NCBI GenBank assembly: GCA_947630925.1
Contig: CANRJM010000006.1
Coordinates: 1 to 64,000 of the forward strand
Source of the DNA: an uncultured Lachnospiraceae bacterium
GTDB taxonomy: Bacteria; Bacillota; Clostridia; Lachnospirales; Lachnospiraceae
DNA: 64,000 nt
Reading direction: 5' to 3'
Every line of letters begins with the position of its first letter. Within the stretch, counting starts at the first letter, position 1. The notes below the pieces were generated by a model, which saw only the letters and a program-made list of their open reading frames with translations, was not told the origin of the DNA and searched no databases. Made by a program: the position numbers and the translations under genes. Shown one piece after another: positions 9,530-19,484 of this stretch.

Positions 9530-10030
9530 ATGGATAACAGTAAGGATTTTTTGGGACAGATTGAGGAATATTTTGGTAAACCAAAAAGAAAACCGGAGCA
9601 ATATTCTGCCCTGGGACTGGCTTACATAGGAGATGCCGTATATGATATGATTATTCGGACGATTGTGATGGATATGGGAAATAAGAAGGTTAGTCAGTTC
9701 CATCATATGACAAGCAGCATGGTAAAAGCAGAATCGCAGGCAGAGTTAATGAAAGCAATTTTAGAAGAACTGACAGAGGAAGAAGAAGCGGTATTTCGTC
9801 ATGGAAGAAATGCAAAGTCGCCGACCTCTGCAAAAAATGCTTCTATTATAGATTATAGAGTTGCTACAGGATTCGAAGCCTTACTTGGCTATTTATATTT
9901 ACATCACAAATGGAATCGGGCGTTGGAATTGATTAAAAAAGGTCTGGATGCGACCGGTCAGTTGAAAAGGTGGCTGTACCCGGCTCTTAATGACTATAAA
10001 AAAGAGGGGATGGGGAAAAATGAGATATGA
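9530..10030 (+). CDS. mrnC: Mini-ribonuclease III
   Basis: ALGLAYIGDAVYDMIIRTIV...ATGFEALLGYLYL; precedes rlmB. Confidence 0.93.
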   Translation: MDNSKDFLGQIEEYFGKPKRKPEQYSALGLAYIGDAVYDMIIRTIVMDMGNKKVSQFHHMTSSMVKAESQAELMKAILEELTEEEEAVFRHGRNAKSPTSAKNASIIDYRVATGFEALLGYLYLHHKWNRALELIKKGLDATGQLKRWLYPALNDYKKEGMGKNEI

Positions 10031-10775
10031 AGAGCTTACGATTGAGGGAAGAAATGCTGTGATTGAGGCATTTCGTTCCGGCAAAACGATAGATAAGCTT
10101 TTTTTGCTGGATGGATGCCAGGACGGGCCGATTCGTACGATTTTAAGGGAAGCAAGAAAGACGGATACCATTATAACTTTTGTAAAGAAGGAACGTTTGG
10201 ATCAAATATCAGAGACAGGAAAGCATCAGGGGGTCATTGCTTATTCCGCGGCATATAAGTATGGAACGGTTGAGGAAATGCTGAAAAGAGCAGAGGAAAA
10301 AGGAGAACCGCCTTTTTTGATTGTTTTAGATAATATAGAAGATCCGCATAATCTTGGCTCTATTTTAAGAACGGCAAATCAGGCAGGCGCGCATGGCGTT
10401 ATCATTCCCAAAAGAAGGGCTGTTGGTTTGACGGCAACGGTTGCCAAGGTATCCGCAGGTGCGATCAATTATACTCCGGTTGCTAAGGTTACGAATCTCG
10501 TTCAAACAATAAGTGAGTTAAAGAAACGGGGAATATGGTTTGTTTGCGGAGATATGGAGGGGGAACAGATGTATCAGTTAGATCTGACCGGTCCGATTGG
10601 TGTTGTGATAGGCAGCGAAGGGGAAGGCGTAAGCCGTCTGGTCAGAGAAAAATGCGATTTTACAGCAAGGATACCAATGTTTGGGAATATTGATTCTTTA
10701 AATGCTTCTGTTGCAATGGGGGTACTCTCTTATGAAATTGTGCGTCAAAGACTTCAAAATGCAGATAAGAAGTAA
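10020..10775 (+). CDS. rlmB: 23S rRNA (guanosine-2'-O-)-methyltransferase RlmB
   Basis: SpoU motifs LDNIEDPHNLGSILRTANQAGAHGVIIPKRRA, IGSEGEGVSRLV, NASVAMGVLSYE. Confidence 0.95.
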   Translation: MRYEELTIEGRNAVIEAFRSGKTIDKLFLLDGCQDGPIRTILREARKTDTIITFVKKERLDQISETGKHQGVIAYSAAYKYGTVEEMLKRAEEKGEPPFLIVLDNIEDPHNLGSILRTANQAGAHGVIIPKRRAVGLTATVAKVSAGAINYTPVAKVTNLVQTISELKKRGIWFVCGDMEGEQMYQLDLTGPIGVVIGSEGEGVSRLVREKCDFTARIPMFGNIDSLNASVAMGVLSYEIVRQRLQNADKK

Positions 10776-10798
10776 TAGAGATTGCGAGGAAGAGAAGG

Positions 10799-11422
10799 AT
10801 GGAAACAGATTTTCAGAAAGCGGATGTATTGCAGGTGCTTAAGATGGCGCAGGAGGGAAATGGAGACGCGGTTACATACCTTCTGGAGAAATATAAAGGT
10901 ATGGTAAGGGCGCTTTCACGCCCGCTTTTTCTGATGGATGGAGAACAGGATGATCTGGTGCAGGAAGGAATGATTGGATTGTTTAAGGCAATTCAAACAT
11001 ATGATGTAGGGAAGGGAAGCTCTTTCGATACATTTGCAAATCTGTGTATTACGAGACAACTGTATTCAGCCGTAAAAATTTCAAATCGAAAAAAGAATCT
11101 TCCGCTAAATTCCTATGTATCGATTTATACGGCAGAGGGAGAGAAAGAAACGGGAGATGCCGATAAGATTTTTGCGTCTGGACATTCTTTTGCGTCATGG
11201 CAGCAGAATCCGGAAGAGATTGTTATCAGTGAGGAAAATGCGAGAAATATAAAGGTCAAGTTGTTTAGCCGGTTGAGCAGAATGGAAACACAGGTATTAA
11301 ATCTGTTTTTGAAAGGATTGACCTATCAGGAAATAGCGCAGCAATTGGGAAAACCACCAAAAACAATTGACAATGCGCTGCAACGGATCAAAAGCAAACT
11401 AAAGAAAATTAAGAAATTATAA
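10799..11422 (+). CDS. sigH: RNA polymerase sigma factor, SigH-like
   Basis: Sigma region 2 DDLVQEGMIGLFKAIQTYD, region 4 helix-turn-helix; mrnC-rlmB-sigH synteny. Confidence 0.88.
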   Translation: METDFQKADVLQVLKMAQEGNGDAVTYLLEKYKGMVRALSRPLFLMDGEQDDLVQEGMIGLFKAIQTYDVGKGSSFDTFANLCITRQLYSAVKISNRKKNLPLNSYVSIYTAEGEKETGDADKIFASGHSFASWQQNPEEIVISEENARNIKVKLFSRLSRMETQVLNLFLKGLTYQEIAQQLGKPPKTIDNALQRIKSKLKKIKKL

Positions 11423-11429
11423 AAAATGC

Positions 11430-11458
11430 TTGAAATGTTTCTGAGACTAAGTTATAAT
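11430..11458 (+). promoter_or_regulatory. promoter TTGAAA-N17-TATAAT for tRNA-Thr
   Basis: Near-consensus hexamers, 17-bp spacer. Confidence 0.75.
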
Positions 11459-11471
11459 ATTGTCTGTGATT

Positions 11472-11544
11472 GCTGCTATGGCTCAGGAGGTAGAGCGTCG
11501 CCTTGGTAAGGCGGAGGTCACGGGTTCAAATCCCGTTAGCAGCT
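11472..11544 (+). tRNA. tRNA-Thr (GGT)
   Basis: GCTGCTA/TAGCAGC acceptor, loop TTGGTAA. Confidence 0.95.
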
Positions 11545-11548
11545 TATG

Positions 11549-11587
11549 AAAAGCGGAGAGTTAGCAGAAATGCCTCTTCGCTTTTTC
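11549..11587 (+). terminator. terminator after tRNA-Thr
   Basis: AAAAGCGGAGAG...CCTCTTCGCTTTTT. Confidence 0.7.
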
Positions 11588-11620
11588 CCTTTATAGGATT
11601 CGGATGTTAAAAGAATTTTT

Positions 11621-11944
11621 GTGCAAGATCAAGAAAAAAGGATCAAGCAAAAGGATAAGGAGATAAAATTGAAAAAATATGGTATAATAATATATCTGAT
11701 AATCGTTAATGTTACTGCATTTACTTTGATGGGGGCAGATAAGGCAAAAGCCAGAAAGCATCTTTGGCGGATATCGGAAAAAACGTTATTTCTTTCTGCC
11801 CTGTTAGGGGGCAGTATTGGAACAAATATCGGAATGTATTTTTTTCATCATAAGACAAAGCATTGGTATTTTGTGATAGGAATGCCGGTTATTTTGTTGC
11901 TGCAACTGTTTTTCATATTTCAAGGGTATCATTATTTGAAATAA
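11621..11944 (+). CDS. DUF1294 family membrane protein
   Basis: MGADKAKARKHLWRISEKTLFLSALLGGSIGTNIGMYFFHHKTKHWYF. Confidence 0.85.
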   Translation: MQDQEKRIKQKDKEIKLKKYGIIIYLIIVNVTAFTLMGADKAKARKHLWRISEKTLFLSALLGGSIGTNIGMYFFHHKTKHWYFVIGMPVILLLQLFFIFQGYHYLK

Positions 11945-12043
11945 CAGGTTTGGGAAAACATGCGCATATTCTGCAGTGGGGGAAAATAAATTTTGATACA
12001 GTTCCAAACAATGGTAAACATATATAGATAAGGAGGGAATCGT

Positions 12044-12388
12044 ATGCCATTTATTAATTCAAAGGTTAGTATCACAATGACGCAGGAGGAAAAGGAGAAA
12101 ATCAAATCAAGATTTGGAGAGGCGATTCGTCTGGTGCCGGGGAAATCAGAAGACTGGCTGATGGTTGGATTTGAGGATTCTTATGATTTATATTTTCAGG
12201 GGAATCAAGATGCGCCAACTGCTTTTGTGGAAGTTAAAATTTACGGTGGGGCGTCACGCCAGGCATTTGACAAGCTGACGGAGGAAATTTGTGGAATTTT
12301 TGAAGAGGAGTTAAAAATTCCGAAAGAGCGGATTTACATTAAATATGAAGAGGTAGAAAATTGGGGTTGGAATGGCTCTAATTTCTAA
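12044..12388 (+). CDS. phenylpyruvate tautomerase/MIF family protein
   Basis: MPFINSKVS...RIYIKYEEVENWGWNGSNF. Confidence 0.85.
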   Translation: MPFINSKVSITMTQEEKEKIKSRFGEAIRLVPGKSEDWLMVGFEDSYDLYFQGNQDAPTAFVEVKIYGGASRQAFDKLTEEICGIFEEELKIPKERIYIKYEEVENWGWNGSNF

Positions 12389-12456
12389 AATCTGTTCATA
12401 AGATAAAGGAGTACTTTATTCTTCTTCCATTTTTTGGTATAATCTATTCATATAAA

Positions 12457-14334
12457 ATGAAGAAAGTAGGGACATTTATGAAAAGGAAATTAGCTGTAAT
12501 CCTGCTTGTGTTATTCAGCGTTACTTCAATCTTATGTACTTCTGCAGTTTCGCGGGCAGAAGTGATTCATGAGACCGATTTGGAAGAATATATTATGCAG
12601 GAAATTTCATCGGCAAATGTTTTAGGAATGGGAATGACAATTGTCAGTGCGGATAAAGAGTTATATTGCGCGGCATATGGTATGGCGCAGAAGACAGATG
12701 CTGATTATGTGATAGGAAATCTGAGCAAATCTATTACAGCGGCGGGAATTATGCGTATGTCAGAAGATTCAGAGATTTCTTTAGAGGATACGGTAGGCGA
12801 TTATCTTTCATCCTATCCGGGATTTCAGGATATAACGATTCAGGAGCTTCTGAACCAGACAAGTGGTATCGCATATCAGCAGACAGGGGAGGATTCTGGG
12901 CCAAAAGGTCATAGAGGAAGCTTTGAAGATGCCAATTTAAATTACACGTTATTGGGAGAAATCATAGAAAAAGTGTCCGGCATGGAATATGAAGAATATA
13001 TTTCGGATAATATTCTCGATCCTCTGGAGATGACTTCTACGTATTCATTGCGTCAAGATACTGAACTTTCAAAGGATATGCTGGCAGGATACCGAAATTA
13101 TTTTGGATTGCCGTTTTCCTCAAAATACAAGTATTCAGAGAACGATCAGTGGATGACGGCGCCTTCCTCCTATATGATATCTGATGTGAAGGATATGGGA
13201 AAATATCTCCAGATGTATTTGCAGGACGGAGGCGATGTATTTTCGCCGGAAAGTATTGAACAGATGCTTTCAGGCAACATAAAAGTTCCAAAGAAAGAAA
13301 TGTTGGCAAAATCCCTGTTCAGTGGAGATACCATGTACGGCATGGGTTGGGCAGAGAAGAAAGTTGACGGCAGGCAGATTCACTATACATTGGGCAGTAC
13401 GGAAAATTATACGGCTGCAATGATACTGCTTCCGGAAAAAAATCTTGGAATTGTAATGATGTTTAATTCCGCAGACGCATTAGTAGGAGAAAAACTGGTT
13501 CATAAGCTGATTGAAGGCGTGGTGTCGATTGAGTTAAATCGTACGCCGCAGAAAATCGGCGGTAATACGTATCTGATGCAGCATGGCTTGTATGATATAT
13601 TATTGATTCTCCTGATAGTGGCGGCATGGCTTCCAATTTTCCTGATGGGTATATGGTACAAAAATCGTCGACAGAAGTTAATTGGTGTTTGGGGGATTAT
13701 CTCGGATGGATTGATTCATATTGTATTGCCGACGATATTACTAATTGTATTCCTGCATAAATTGCCGGCATGTGTTGCGGTAAAAACAATCCCGGATGTA
13801 TATTATACAATTTGGTTTGCTATTCTTTCGCTATATCTTGGCGCTGTTATCAAACTTGTGGTCAGTATTATTCTGGGAATTATCGGCTCAAAGGAAGAGG
13901 AAGCAGAGATTGCTTTGACTCAGAAAGAAGACTCGGAAACGGAACCGGAGAATGTTGCTGAAAAAGATACGGAAATAAAGGCGGAAGTTAAACCGGAACC
14001 AAAGAAGGCAGAAGAAAAAGAAGCGGACGCTAAACCGGAACCAGAGAAGGCAGCAGACAAAGAGGCGGACGCTAAACCGGAACCAGAGAAGGCAGCAGAA
14101 AAGGAGGCGGACGCTAAACCGGAACCAAAGAAGGCAGCAGAAAAAGAGGCGGACGCTAAAACGGAACCAGAGAAGGCAGAAGAAAAAGAGGCGGACGCTA
14201 AACCGGAACCAAAGAAGGCAGCAGAAAAGGAGGCGGACGCTAAACCGGAACCAAAGAAGGCAGTGGGAAAAGAAGTGGACGCTAAATCGGAATCAGAGAA
14301 AGCAATCCAAAGGTTTGCAAAAGGGAAAAAATAG
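12457..14334 (+). CDS. serine hydrolase (beta-lactamase/PBP class C-like) with C-terminal TM region and charged tandem-repeat tail
   Basis: NLSKSITAAG (SxxK), LLNQTSGIAYQ, signal peptide, repeated KEADAKPEPEKAAE tail. Confidence 0.88.
   Translation: MKKVGTFMKRKLAVILLVLFSVTSILCTSAVSRAEVIHETDLEEYIMQEISSANVLGMGMTIVSADKELYCAAYGMAQKTDADYVIGNLSKSITAAGIMRMSEDSEISLEDTVGDYLSSYPGFQDITIQELLNQTSGIAYQQTGEDSGPKGHRGSFEDANLNYTLLGEIIEKVSGMEYEEYISDNILDPLEMTSTYSLRQDTELSKDMLAGYRNYFGLPFSSKYKYSENDQWMTAPSSYMISDVKDMGKYLQMYLQDGGDVFSPESIEQMLSGNIKVPKKEMLAKSLFSGDTMYGMGWAEKKVDGRQIHYTLGSTENYTAAMILLPEKNLGIVMMFNSADALVGEKLVHKLIEGVVSIELNRTPQKIGGNTYLMQHGLYDILLILLIVAAWLPIFLMGIWYKNRRQKLIGVWGIISDGLIHIVLPTILLIVFLHKLPACVAVKTIPDVYYTIWFAILSLYLGAVIKLVVSIILGIIGSKEEEAEIALTQKEDSETEPENVAEKDTEIKAEVKPEPKKAEEKEADAKPEPEKAADKEADAKPEPEKAAEKEADAKPEPKKAAEKEADAKTEPEKAEEKEADAKPEPKKAAEKEADAKPEPKKAVGKEVDAKSESEKAIQRFAKGKK
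13984..14310 (+). repeat. 42-bp coding tandem repeat (KPEPxKAxEKEADA)
   Basis: About seven near-identical units read by eye. Confidence 0.9.
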
Positions 14335-14338
14335 GAAG

Positions 14339-14367
14339 TTGACAGAGCAGCTAAAATCTGCTACTAT
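14339..14367 (+). promoter_or_regulatory. promoter TTGACA-N17-TACTAT upstream of T-box leader
   Basis: Consensus -35, 17-bp spacer. Confidence 0.75.
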
Positions 14368-14384
14368 TATCAAAAATTAAGATG

Positions 14385-14670
14385 AAAAATGCTAGGACGG
14401 GGAGGAGTACATATACTCTGACAGCGCAGAGAAAAGATGGTTGGTGAAAATCTTTGTGTCAGCTATATGGAAGTAGCCTCTGAGCAGTGAATGGAAAGGA
14501 AGAGTTTCCGAGTAGATTTCACCGGAGTTTCCGCCGTTATGAGGAAAACAATATAAATGACAGCGAAAGTCAGCGTATTGTAGAGTGCAAAAAGAAATTT
14601 TTGAAATTAGGTGGTACCGCGGAAAGTTATTCGTCCTAAACTAACCAATCGGTTAGTTTAGGACGTTTTT
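14385..14670 (+). promoter_or_regulatory. T-box leader of ilvB with terminator
   Basis: T-box AGGTGGTACCGCGG (14609-14622) then GTCCTAAACTAACC..GGTTAGTTTAGGACGTTTTT; specifier not assigned. Confidence 0.9.
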
Positions 14671-14827
14671 AACTATATAGGGACTATGTGCCAAAAGGTA
14701 TTTTTTATTTTTGCATTCGTCATTTTGCCAATCCCTTTTTTATCCTGATAAATTACCGGGAAATTGTGCAAAATGGCGAAATAAGGAAAAATTTAGCGGA
14801 TAAAAAAGGAAGAAAGGTGATTGTTTT

Positions 14828-16549
14828 ATGCTGAAAGGAACAGACATTATTGTAAAAGCGTTAAAGGAAGAGGGGGTAGATACGCTGTTTGCCTATCCGG
14901 GTGGTCAGGCGATTGATATTTTTGACGCCTTATACGATCAGAGTGATATTGAGCTGATTTTACCAAGACATGAGCAGGCCTTGATTCATGCAGCGGATGG
15001 ATATGCACGTTCTACCGGAAAGGTAGGCGTCTGCCTGGTAACAAGCGGACCGGGAGCAACAAATCTGGTTACCGGCATTGCAACTGCCAATTATGACAGC
15101 GTACCGTTGGTTTGCATTACCGGTCAGGTTTCTTTAGGATTGATGGGAAATGATGCCTTTCAGGAAGTAGATATTGTAGGTATTACAAATAGTATTTGCA
15201 AATATGCAGTAACTGTCCGCACAAGGGAAGAGCTTCCCAGAATTTTAAAGGAGGCCTTTTATATTGCCAGAACAGGCAGACCGGGACCGGTTGTTGTCGA
15301 TATTCCTAAAGATATTCAACAGGCAATGGGTAGCGAGGAATATCCGGCGGAGGTTTCCATTCGTGGTTATAAGCCGAATGAGGGAGTTCATATTGGACAG
15401 ATTAAAAAAGCTGCCGCAATGTTGAAAAAGGCAAAAAAACCGCTCTTCCTGATTGGCGGTGGCGTAAATATTTCAGGCGCAAATGAGCAGATGCGTTTGT
15501 TGGCTGAGGCAACAAGAGTACCTGTGATTACAACGATTATGGGAAGAGGGGCGATACCAACTTCACATGAGCTTTATATGGGAAATATTGGTATTCATGG
15601 AAGTTATGCGGCAAACCATGCTGTTGCGGAATGTGATTTGCTATTTTCGATTGGAACTCGATTTAATGACAGAATTACGGGTAAAATCAGCGAGTTTGCT
15701 AAAAATGCAAAGATTGTCCATATTGATATTGATTCCGCCTCTATTTCTAAAAACATTGTAGTGGATATTCCAATTGTGGCAGATGCCAAGATAGCAATCG
15801 AAAAGCTGATAGAATATATTCCTGAAATGAAAACCAATAAGTGGACGGAGCAGGTGCAGGCATGGAAAAAGGAATACCCGATTCACATGAAGCAGTATGA
15901 AGGGCTGACACCGGAAAAGGTCATTCAATATATCAATGAGAATTTTACCCATCCAATCATTACGACGGATGTAGGGCAGAATCAACTATGGGCAACACAA
16001 TATATTGCTTTGGAGAGCAATCGACAGTTTTTGACTTCCGGCGGGCTGGGAACGATGGGATATGGTTTTCCAGCGGCAATCGGCGCTAAATTAGGCAATC
16101 CGGACAGACCGGTCATTGCAATCTCCGGAGATGGCGGAATGCAGATGAATATTCAGGAGCTTGCAACGGCTGTTACATTAGAGCTGCCACTCATTCTGAT
16201 TGTATTTAACAATGGATATCTTGGTAATGTAAGGCAGTGGCAGGAAATGTTTTATAATAAAAGATATTCGTCAACCTGCCTTACGTATCGGAGAAGCTGT
16301 CAAAAAAACTGCATGGATGCGGAGAAATGCTGTCCAAAGTATGTACCGGATTTTGTAAAGCTTGCGGAAAGTTATGAGGCATATGGCATTCGTATTACCC
16401 GGGAGGAAGAGATTGCGCAAGCATTTGCCTATGCATTGGAGCATAAGCATGCACCGACTATTATTGAATGCGTGATAGAAAGAGAAGCCAATGTATTGCC
16501 TATGGTTCCGGTGGGAAAGGCTTTGGATGAAATGATTTTGGACTGTTAG
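14828..16549 (+). CDS. ilvB: acetolactate synthase large subunit
   Basis: GTDIIVKALKEEGVDTLFAYPGGQAIDIFDALY; ThDP motif GDGGMQMNIQELATA. Confidence 0.96.
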   Translation: MLKGTDIIVKALKEEGVDTLFAYPGGQAIDIFDALYDQSDIELILPRHEQALIHAADGYARSTGKVGVCLVTSGPGATNLVTGIATANYDSVPLVCITGQVSLGLMGNDAFQEVDIVGITNSICKYAVTVRTREELPRILKEAFYIARTGRPGPVVVDIPKDIQQAMGSEEYPAEVSIRGYKPNEGVHIGQIKKAAAMLKKAKKPLFLIGGGVNISGANEQMRLLAEATRVPVITTIMGRGAIPTSHELYMGNIGIHGSYAANHAVAECDLLFSIGTRFNDRITGKISEFAKNAKIVHIDIDSASISKNIVVDIPIVADAKIAIEKLIEYIPEMKTNKWTEQVQAWKKEYPIHMKQYEGLTPEKVIQYINENFTHPIITTDVGQNQLWATQYIALESNRQFLTSGGLGTMGYGFPAAIGAKLGNPDRPVIAISGDGGMQMNIQELATAVTLELPLILIVFNNGYLGNVRQWQEMFYNKRYSSTCLTYRRSCQKNCMDAEKCCPKYVPDFVKLAESYEAYGIRITREEEIAQAFAYALEHKHAPTIIECVIEREANVLPMVPVGKALDEMILDC

Positions 16550-16592
16550 GAAGGAATGTTCGTTAGTTGCATGGTAGAAAGGATGAAACGAT

Positions 16593-17099
16593 ATGGAGAC
16601 GAAAAAAAGATATATTTCTCTTTATGTAGAAAACAGGATTGGCGTATTGGCAAAGATTTCCGGTCTGTTAGCAGGGAAATCCTATAATCTGGATACGCTG
16701 ACGGTAGGGGAGACAGAAGATCCAACGGTGTCGCGTATGACAATCGGACTGACGATTGATGATATTACATTTGAGCAGGTAAAAAAACAGTTGAACCGCT
16801 GTGTGGTAGTAATTAAGGTAATTGACATATCTGAAATTCCCATTCATAAAAAGGAGCTGCTTTTTATTAAGGTATCAAGCTGTTCGGAAAAAGACAAAGC
16901 AGAAATCTTTCGGATTGCACAGGCGTTTGCGTTGGAAATCATTGATTATGACAGAAGTCATGTTATGGTTCAGTGTGTGAAAACGGAATGCGCCAACAAT
17001 GATATGATTGCTTTATTTAACAAGACATTTGTTAATCGGATTGAAGTAGTGCGTGGTGGAAGCGTGGCGATTGAAGCCATTTCTTCGCAGGATCAGTAG
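16593..17099 (+). CDS. ilvN: acetolactate synthase small subunit
   Basis: ISLYVENRIGVLAKISGLLAGKSYNLDTLTVGETEDPTVSRMTI ACT domain. Confidence 0.95.
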   Translation: METKKRYISLYVENRIGVLAKISGLLAGKSYNLDTLTVGETEDPTVSRMTIGLTIDDITFEQVKKQLNRCVVVIKVIDISEIPIHKKELLFIKVSSCSEKDKAEIFRIAQAFALEIIDYDRSHVMVQCVKTECANNDMIALFNKTFVNRIEVVRGGSVAIEAISSQDQ

Positions 17100-17112
17100 A
17101 TGGAAGGGACAG

Positions 17113-18543
17113 TTAATTCATAATACGAAGTCCTTTCGGATAATGGTTTTTTAATATGCCGTTTTGGGCTTTTCCCCATCCAAGCGATATATTTTGGTAA
17201 GATACCAGTGTCCACGAACGATAATCCGCAGAACAGGGAATCGTCTCCCCTTTCAGATAGCGGAGCGCTGTTTCAAAATCGCATTCATGGCATTGCACGA
17301 CGTCTTTTGGGGAAAGCGCTTTTGCAAGGGCATGCGCCGGTTTAAAACGGTTTTTTTGGCGGGTTCCCAGATGAAGTCCGGCGCGTACCAGTTTGATTCC
17401 CCGCAATGATTTCATATGCTCCGGTATCCGATAAAGTTCCTCCTTAAAATATTGGTAATTGGCATTTGGCGTCAATAGATCAGTAATAGTATAGGAACTG
17501 TCTGTTTGTCCTGTACAAAGAAAGTTTTGGATAAATTCAAAATAATCATCAAGATCTTCCGTTTTTTTTCTGCGGCCTTTTTTGGTATGAATCTGCAGGT
17601 TGTCCGTCAGTTTTCCTGTTTTTCGCAGTCGGGCGGCAAAATGACCTTCTCCCTTAAGTTTATGAGGCCAGAGCCGCAGTGTCTTTTGTATTTGTTCAGC
17701 AGATGCAAAAGAACCTGTACAAAATTCTTTTCTGCCTCCTTCCAAGCCGCAATGATTCGGAAGGATTGTGCGCCAGTCTTCTAACAGATAATCCGGATGG
17801 GTTTCTAAAAACCATTCGATGATATTTTCATCTTCTTCCGGAGAAAAGGTACAGGTAGAATAGACCATAACCCCGCCCGTACTCAGCATTCGGTCGGCAT
17901 CCTCCAGTATGCTTTTTTGACGTTCTGCACAGACGGATACCTGATTTCTTGACCATTCCTGTATTGCTGTATTGTCTTTGCGGAACATACCTTCTCCGGA
18001 ACAGGGGGCATCCACAAGGATTTTCTGGAAAAAGGATGGAAAATGTTCCGCCATGCGGTGGGGAGGTTCGTTGCAGACGATACAATTTCCAATACCAAAG
18101 CGTTCTATATTCTGAGACAGGACTTTTGCCCTGGAAGAAAAAATTTCATTGGCTGCCAAAAGTCCCTTGCCAGCGAGCCGCCCCGCAATCTGTGTTGACT
18201 TTCCTCCCGGCGCAGCACATAAATCGCATATGATTTCGCCGGGCTTGGGATCTAACAGGCTGACAACTGCCATGGCGCTGGGTTCCTGAATATAGTATGC
18301 GCCGGCTTCGTGAAGCGGGTGCCTGCCGGGGTGTTCCTCTGCAACAGCATAAAAGCCTTCCCTTGCCCAGCCGACAGGGGACAGGGTAAAGGGAAGGTCT
18401 TCCGCAAAAGAGTTATTGTAATCTTTCAGAGGATTTATCCGTAGTCCATAGGTTTTTGGTTCCTGATAGCTTTGAAAAAAGGAGCCGGCTTCTTCTCCAA
18501 GAAGTTCTCGCATATGATGTATAAAATCCTCAGGTAAATTCAT
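17113..18543 (-). CDS. RsmB/RsmF-family rRNA cytosine-C5 methyltransferase
   Basis: ICDLCAAPGGKSTQIAGRL, DAPCSGEGMFRK, VYSTCTFSPEEDENIIEWFL. Confidence 0.93.
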   Translation of the reverse strand: MNLPEDFIHHMRELLGEEAGSFFQSYQEPKTYGLRINPLKDYNNSFAEDLPFTLSPVGWAREGFYAVAEEHPGRHPLHEAGAYYIQEPSAMAVVSLLDPKPGEIICDLCAAPGGKSTQIAGRLAGKGLLAANEIFSSRAKVLSQNIERFGIGNCIVCNEPPHRMAEHFPSFFQKILVDAPCSGEGMFRKDNTAIQEWSRNQVSVCAERQKSILEDADRMLSTGGVMVYSTCTFSPEEDENIIEWFLETHPDYLLEDWRTILPNHCGLEGGRKEFCTGSFASAEQIQKTLRLWPHKLKGEGHFAARLRKTGKLTDNLQIHTKKGRRKKTEDLDDYFEFIQNFLCTGQTDSSYTITDLLTPNANYQYFKEELYRIPEHMKSLRGIKLVRAGLHLGTRQKNRFKPAHALAKALSPKDVVQCHECDFETALRYLKGETIPCSADYRSWTLVSYQNISLGWGKAQNGILKNHYPKGLRIMN

Positions 18544-18551
18544 GGCAGCTC

Positions 18552-19196
18552 CTATCCTTCAATGTAATCTGAAATATCAACATTTTCGCCAATAATGCCA
18601 ACGTGTGCGCCATCTTTTGCTTCTGCCGCATCTTTATGCGAGAGCAGCCATTTATTTGCCGCCCATAAATAGGTATCTTCTTCATTTTTTGGTGTAATTT
18701 CCGGCATCGCTTCATTGGTTCCTTTCGGAAGAACAATGATAACGCGGAAACCTTCGCCTTTCTTTGCGCTGCAAGGTGCATAATGCAGAGATGTTGCATA
18801 TAATTCGACTGCCGTTCCCTTTGGGCAGAGGAAAGCTTCTGTTTTTGAAGCGTCAATCTGTCCGTCCGTAATATCCTTTCTGTGTGCCAACAGCAGGATA
18901 ACGTCATCAGCGGCGATGTCAATTTCACTGTCTCTGTGGTATTCAAAACAATTTAATTTCGTGTTGGTTCCGTTGCAGTAACCAATCTGAATTGGCATTC
19001 CGCCGTAACAGTTATCCCGGAGTTCCGCATATACGTCAGTTGCTTCCAGTATATTTACGGAAGGAACATAGATAACAGAATCGGCAGGCTTTTCGGAATT
19101 TGCTTCCAGGGCGGATAACAGATTGGAAAAGTCATAACCCTCTACAACTTTTCCGTAGTTTGTAAATGCCTTGTCAAAAACGGATTGAATCTTCAT
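18552..19196 (-). CDS. DUF4867 family protein
   Basis: MKIQSVFDKAFTNYGKVVEGYDFSNLL...; start MKIQ preferred over upstream in-frame ATG. Confidence 0.7.
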   Translation of the reverse strand: MKIQSVFDKAFTNYGKVVEGYDFSNLLSALEANSEKPADSVIYVPSVNILEATDVYAELRDNCYGGMPIQIGYCNGTNTKLNCFEYHRDSEIDIAADDVILLLAHRKDITDGQIDASKTEAFLCPKGTAVELYATSLHYAPCSAKKGEGFRVIIVLPKGTNEAMPEITPKNEEDTYLWAANKWLLSHKDAAEAKDGAHVGIIGENVDISDYIEG

Positions 19197-19305
19197 AGTA
19201 ACCTCCATATACATTGTATTTATGCTGATTTGAAACCAAATCATGCATATTTCTTTGATTATATGTATTATAGCATACTTATATCAAATAGGAAACTTAA
19301 AAAAT

Positions 19306-19325
19306 GCCGGTCAATTTCGTGGAAC
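19306..19325. repeat. 20-bp direct repeat left of DUF3800 cassette
   Basis: GCCGGTCAATTTCGTGGAAC vs 20321-20340, one mismatch. Confidence 0.75.
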
Positions 19326-19484
19326 GACTCACACGGCTTTCGGTATTTCTGTCCGTTATTCAAACTCGACTTCAGCAACCATATATTGTATCCGATTAGC
19401 CCTTCATCCGCCTTATATTGTATAATCATTCTAAATATTCCATACATTATTTCTCGTTCCAGGACTTTTTGCAAGCATGCTTGT

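Noticed and set aside
13984-14310. Possible CRISPR-like array
   Set aside because: Regular repeats are contiguous, in frame and lack unique spacers; they are protein-coding tandem repeats.
15641-15985. Minus-strand ORFs inside ilvB
   Set aside because: Antisense to a strongly conserved gene.
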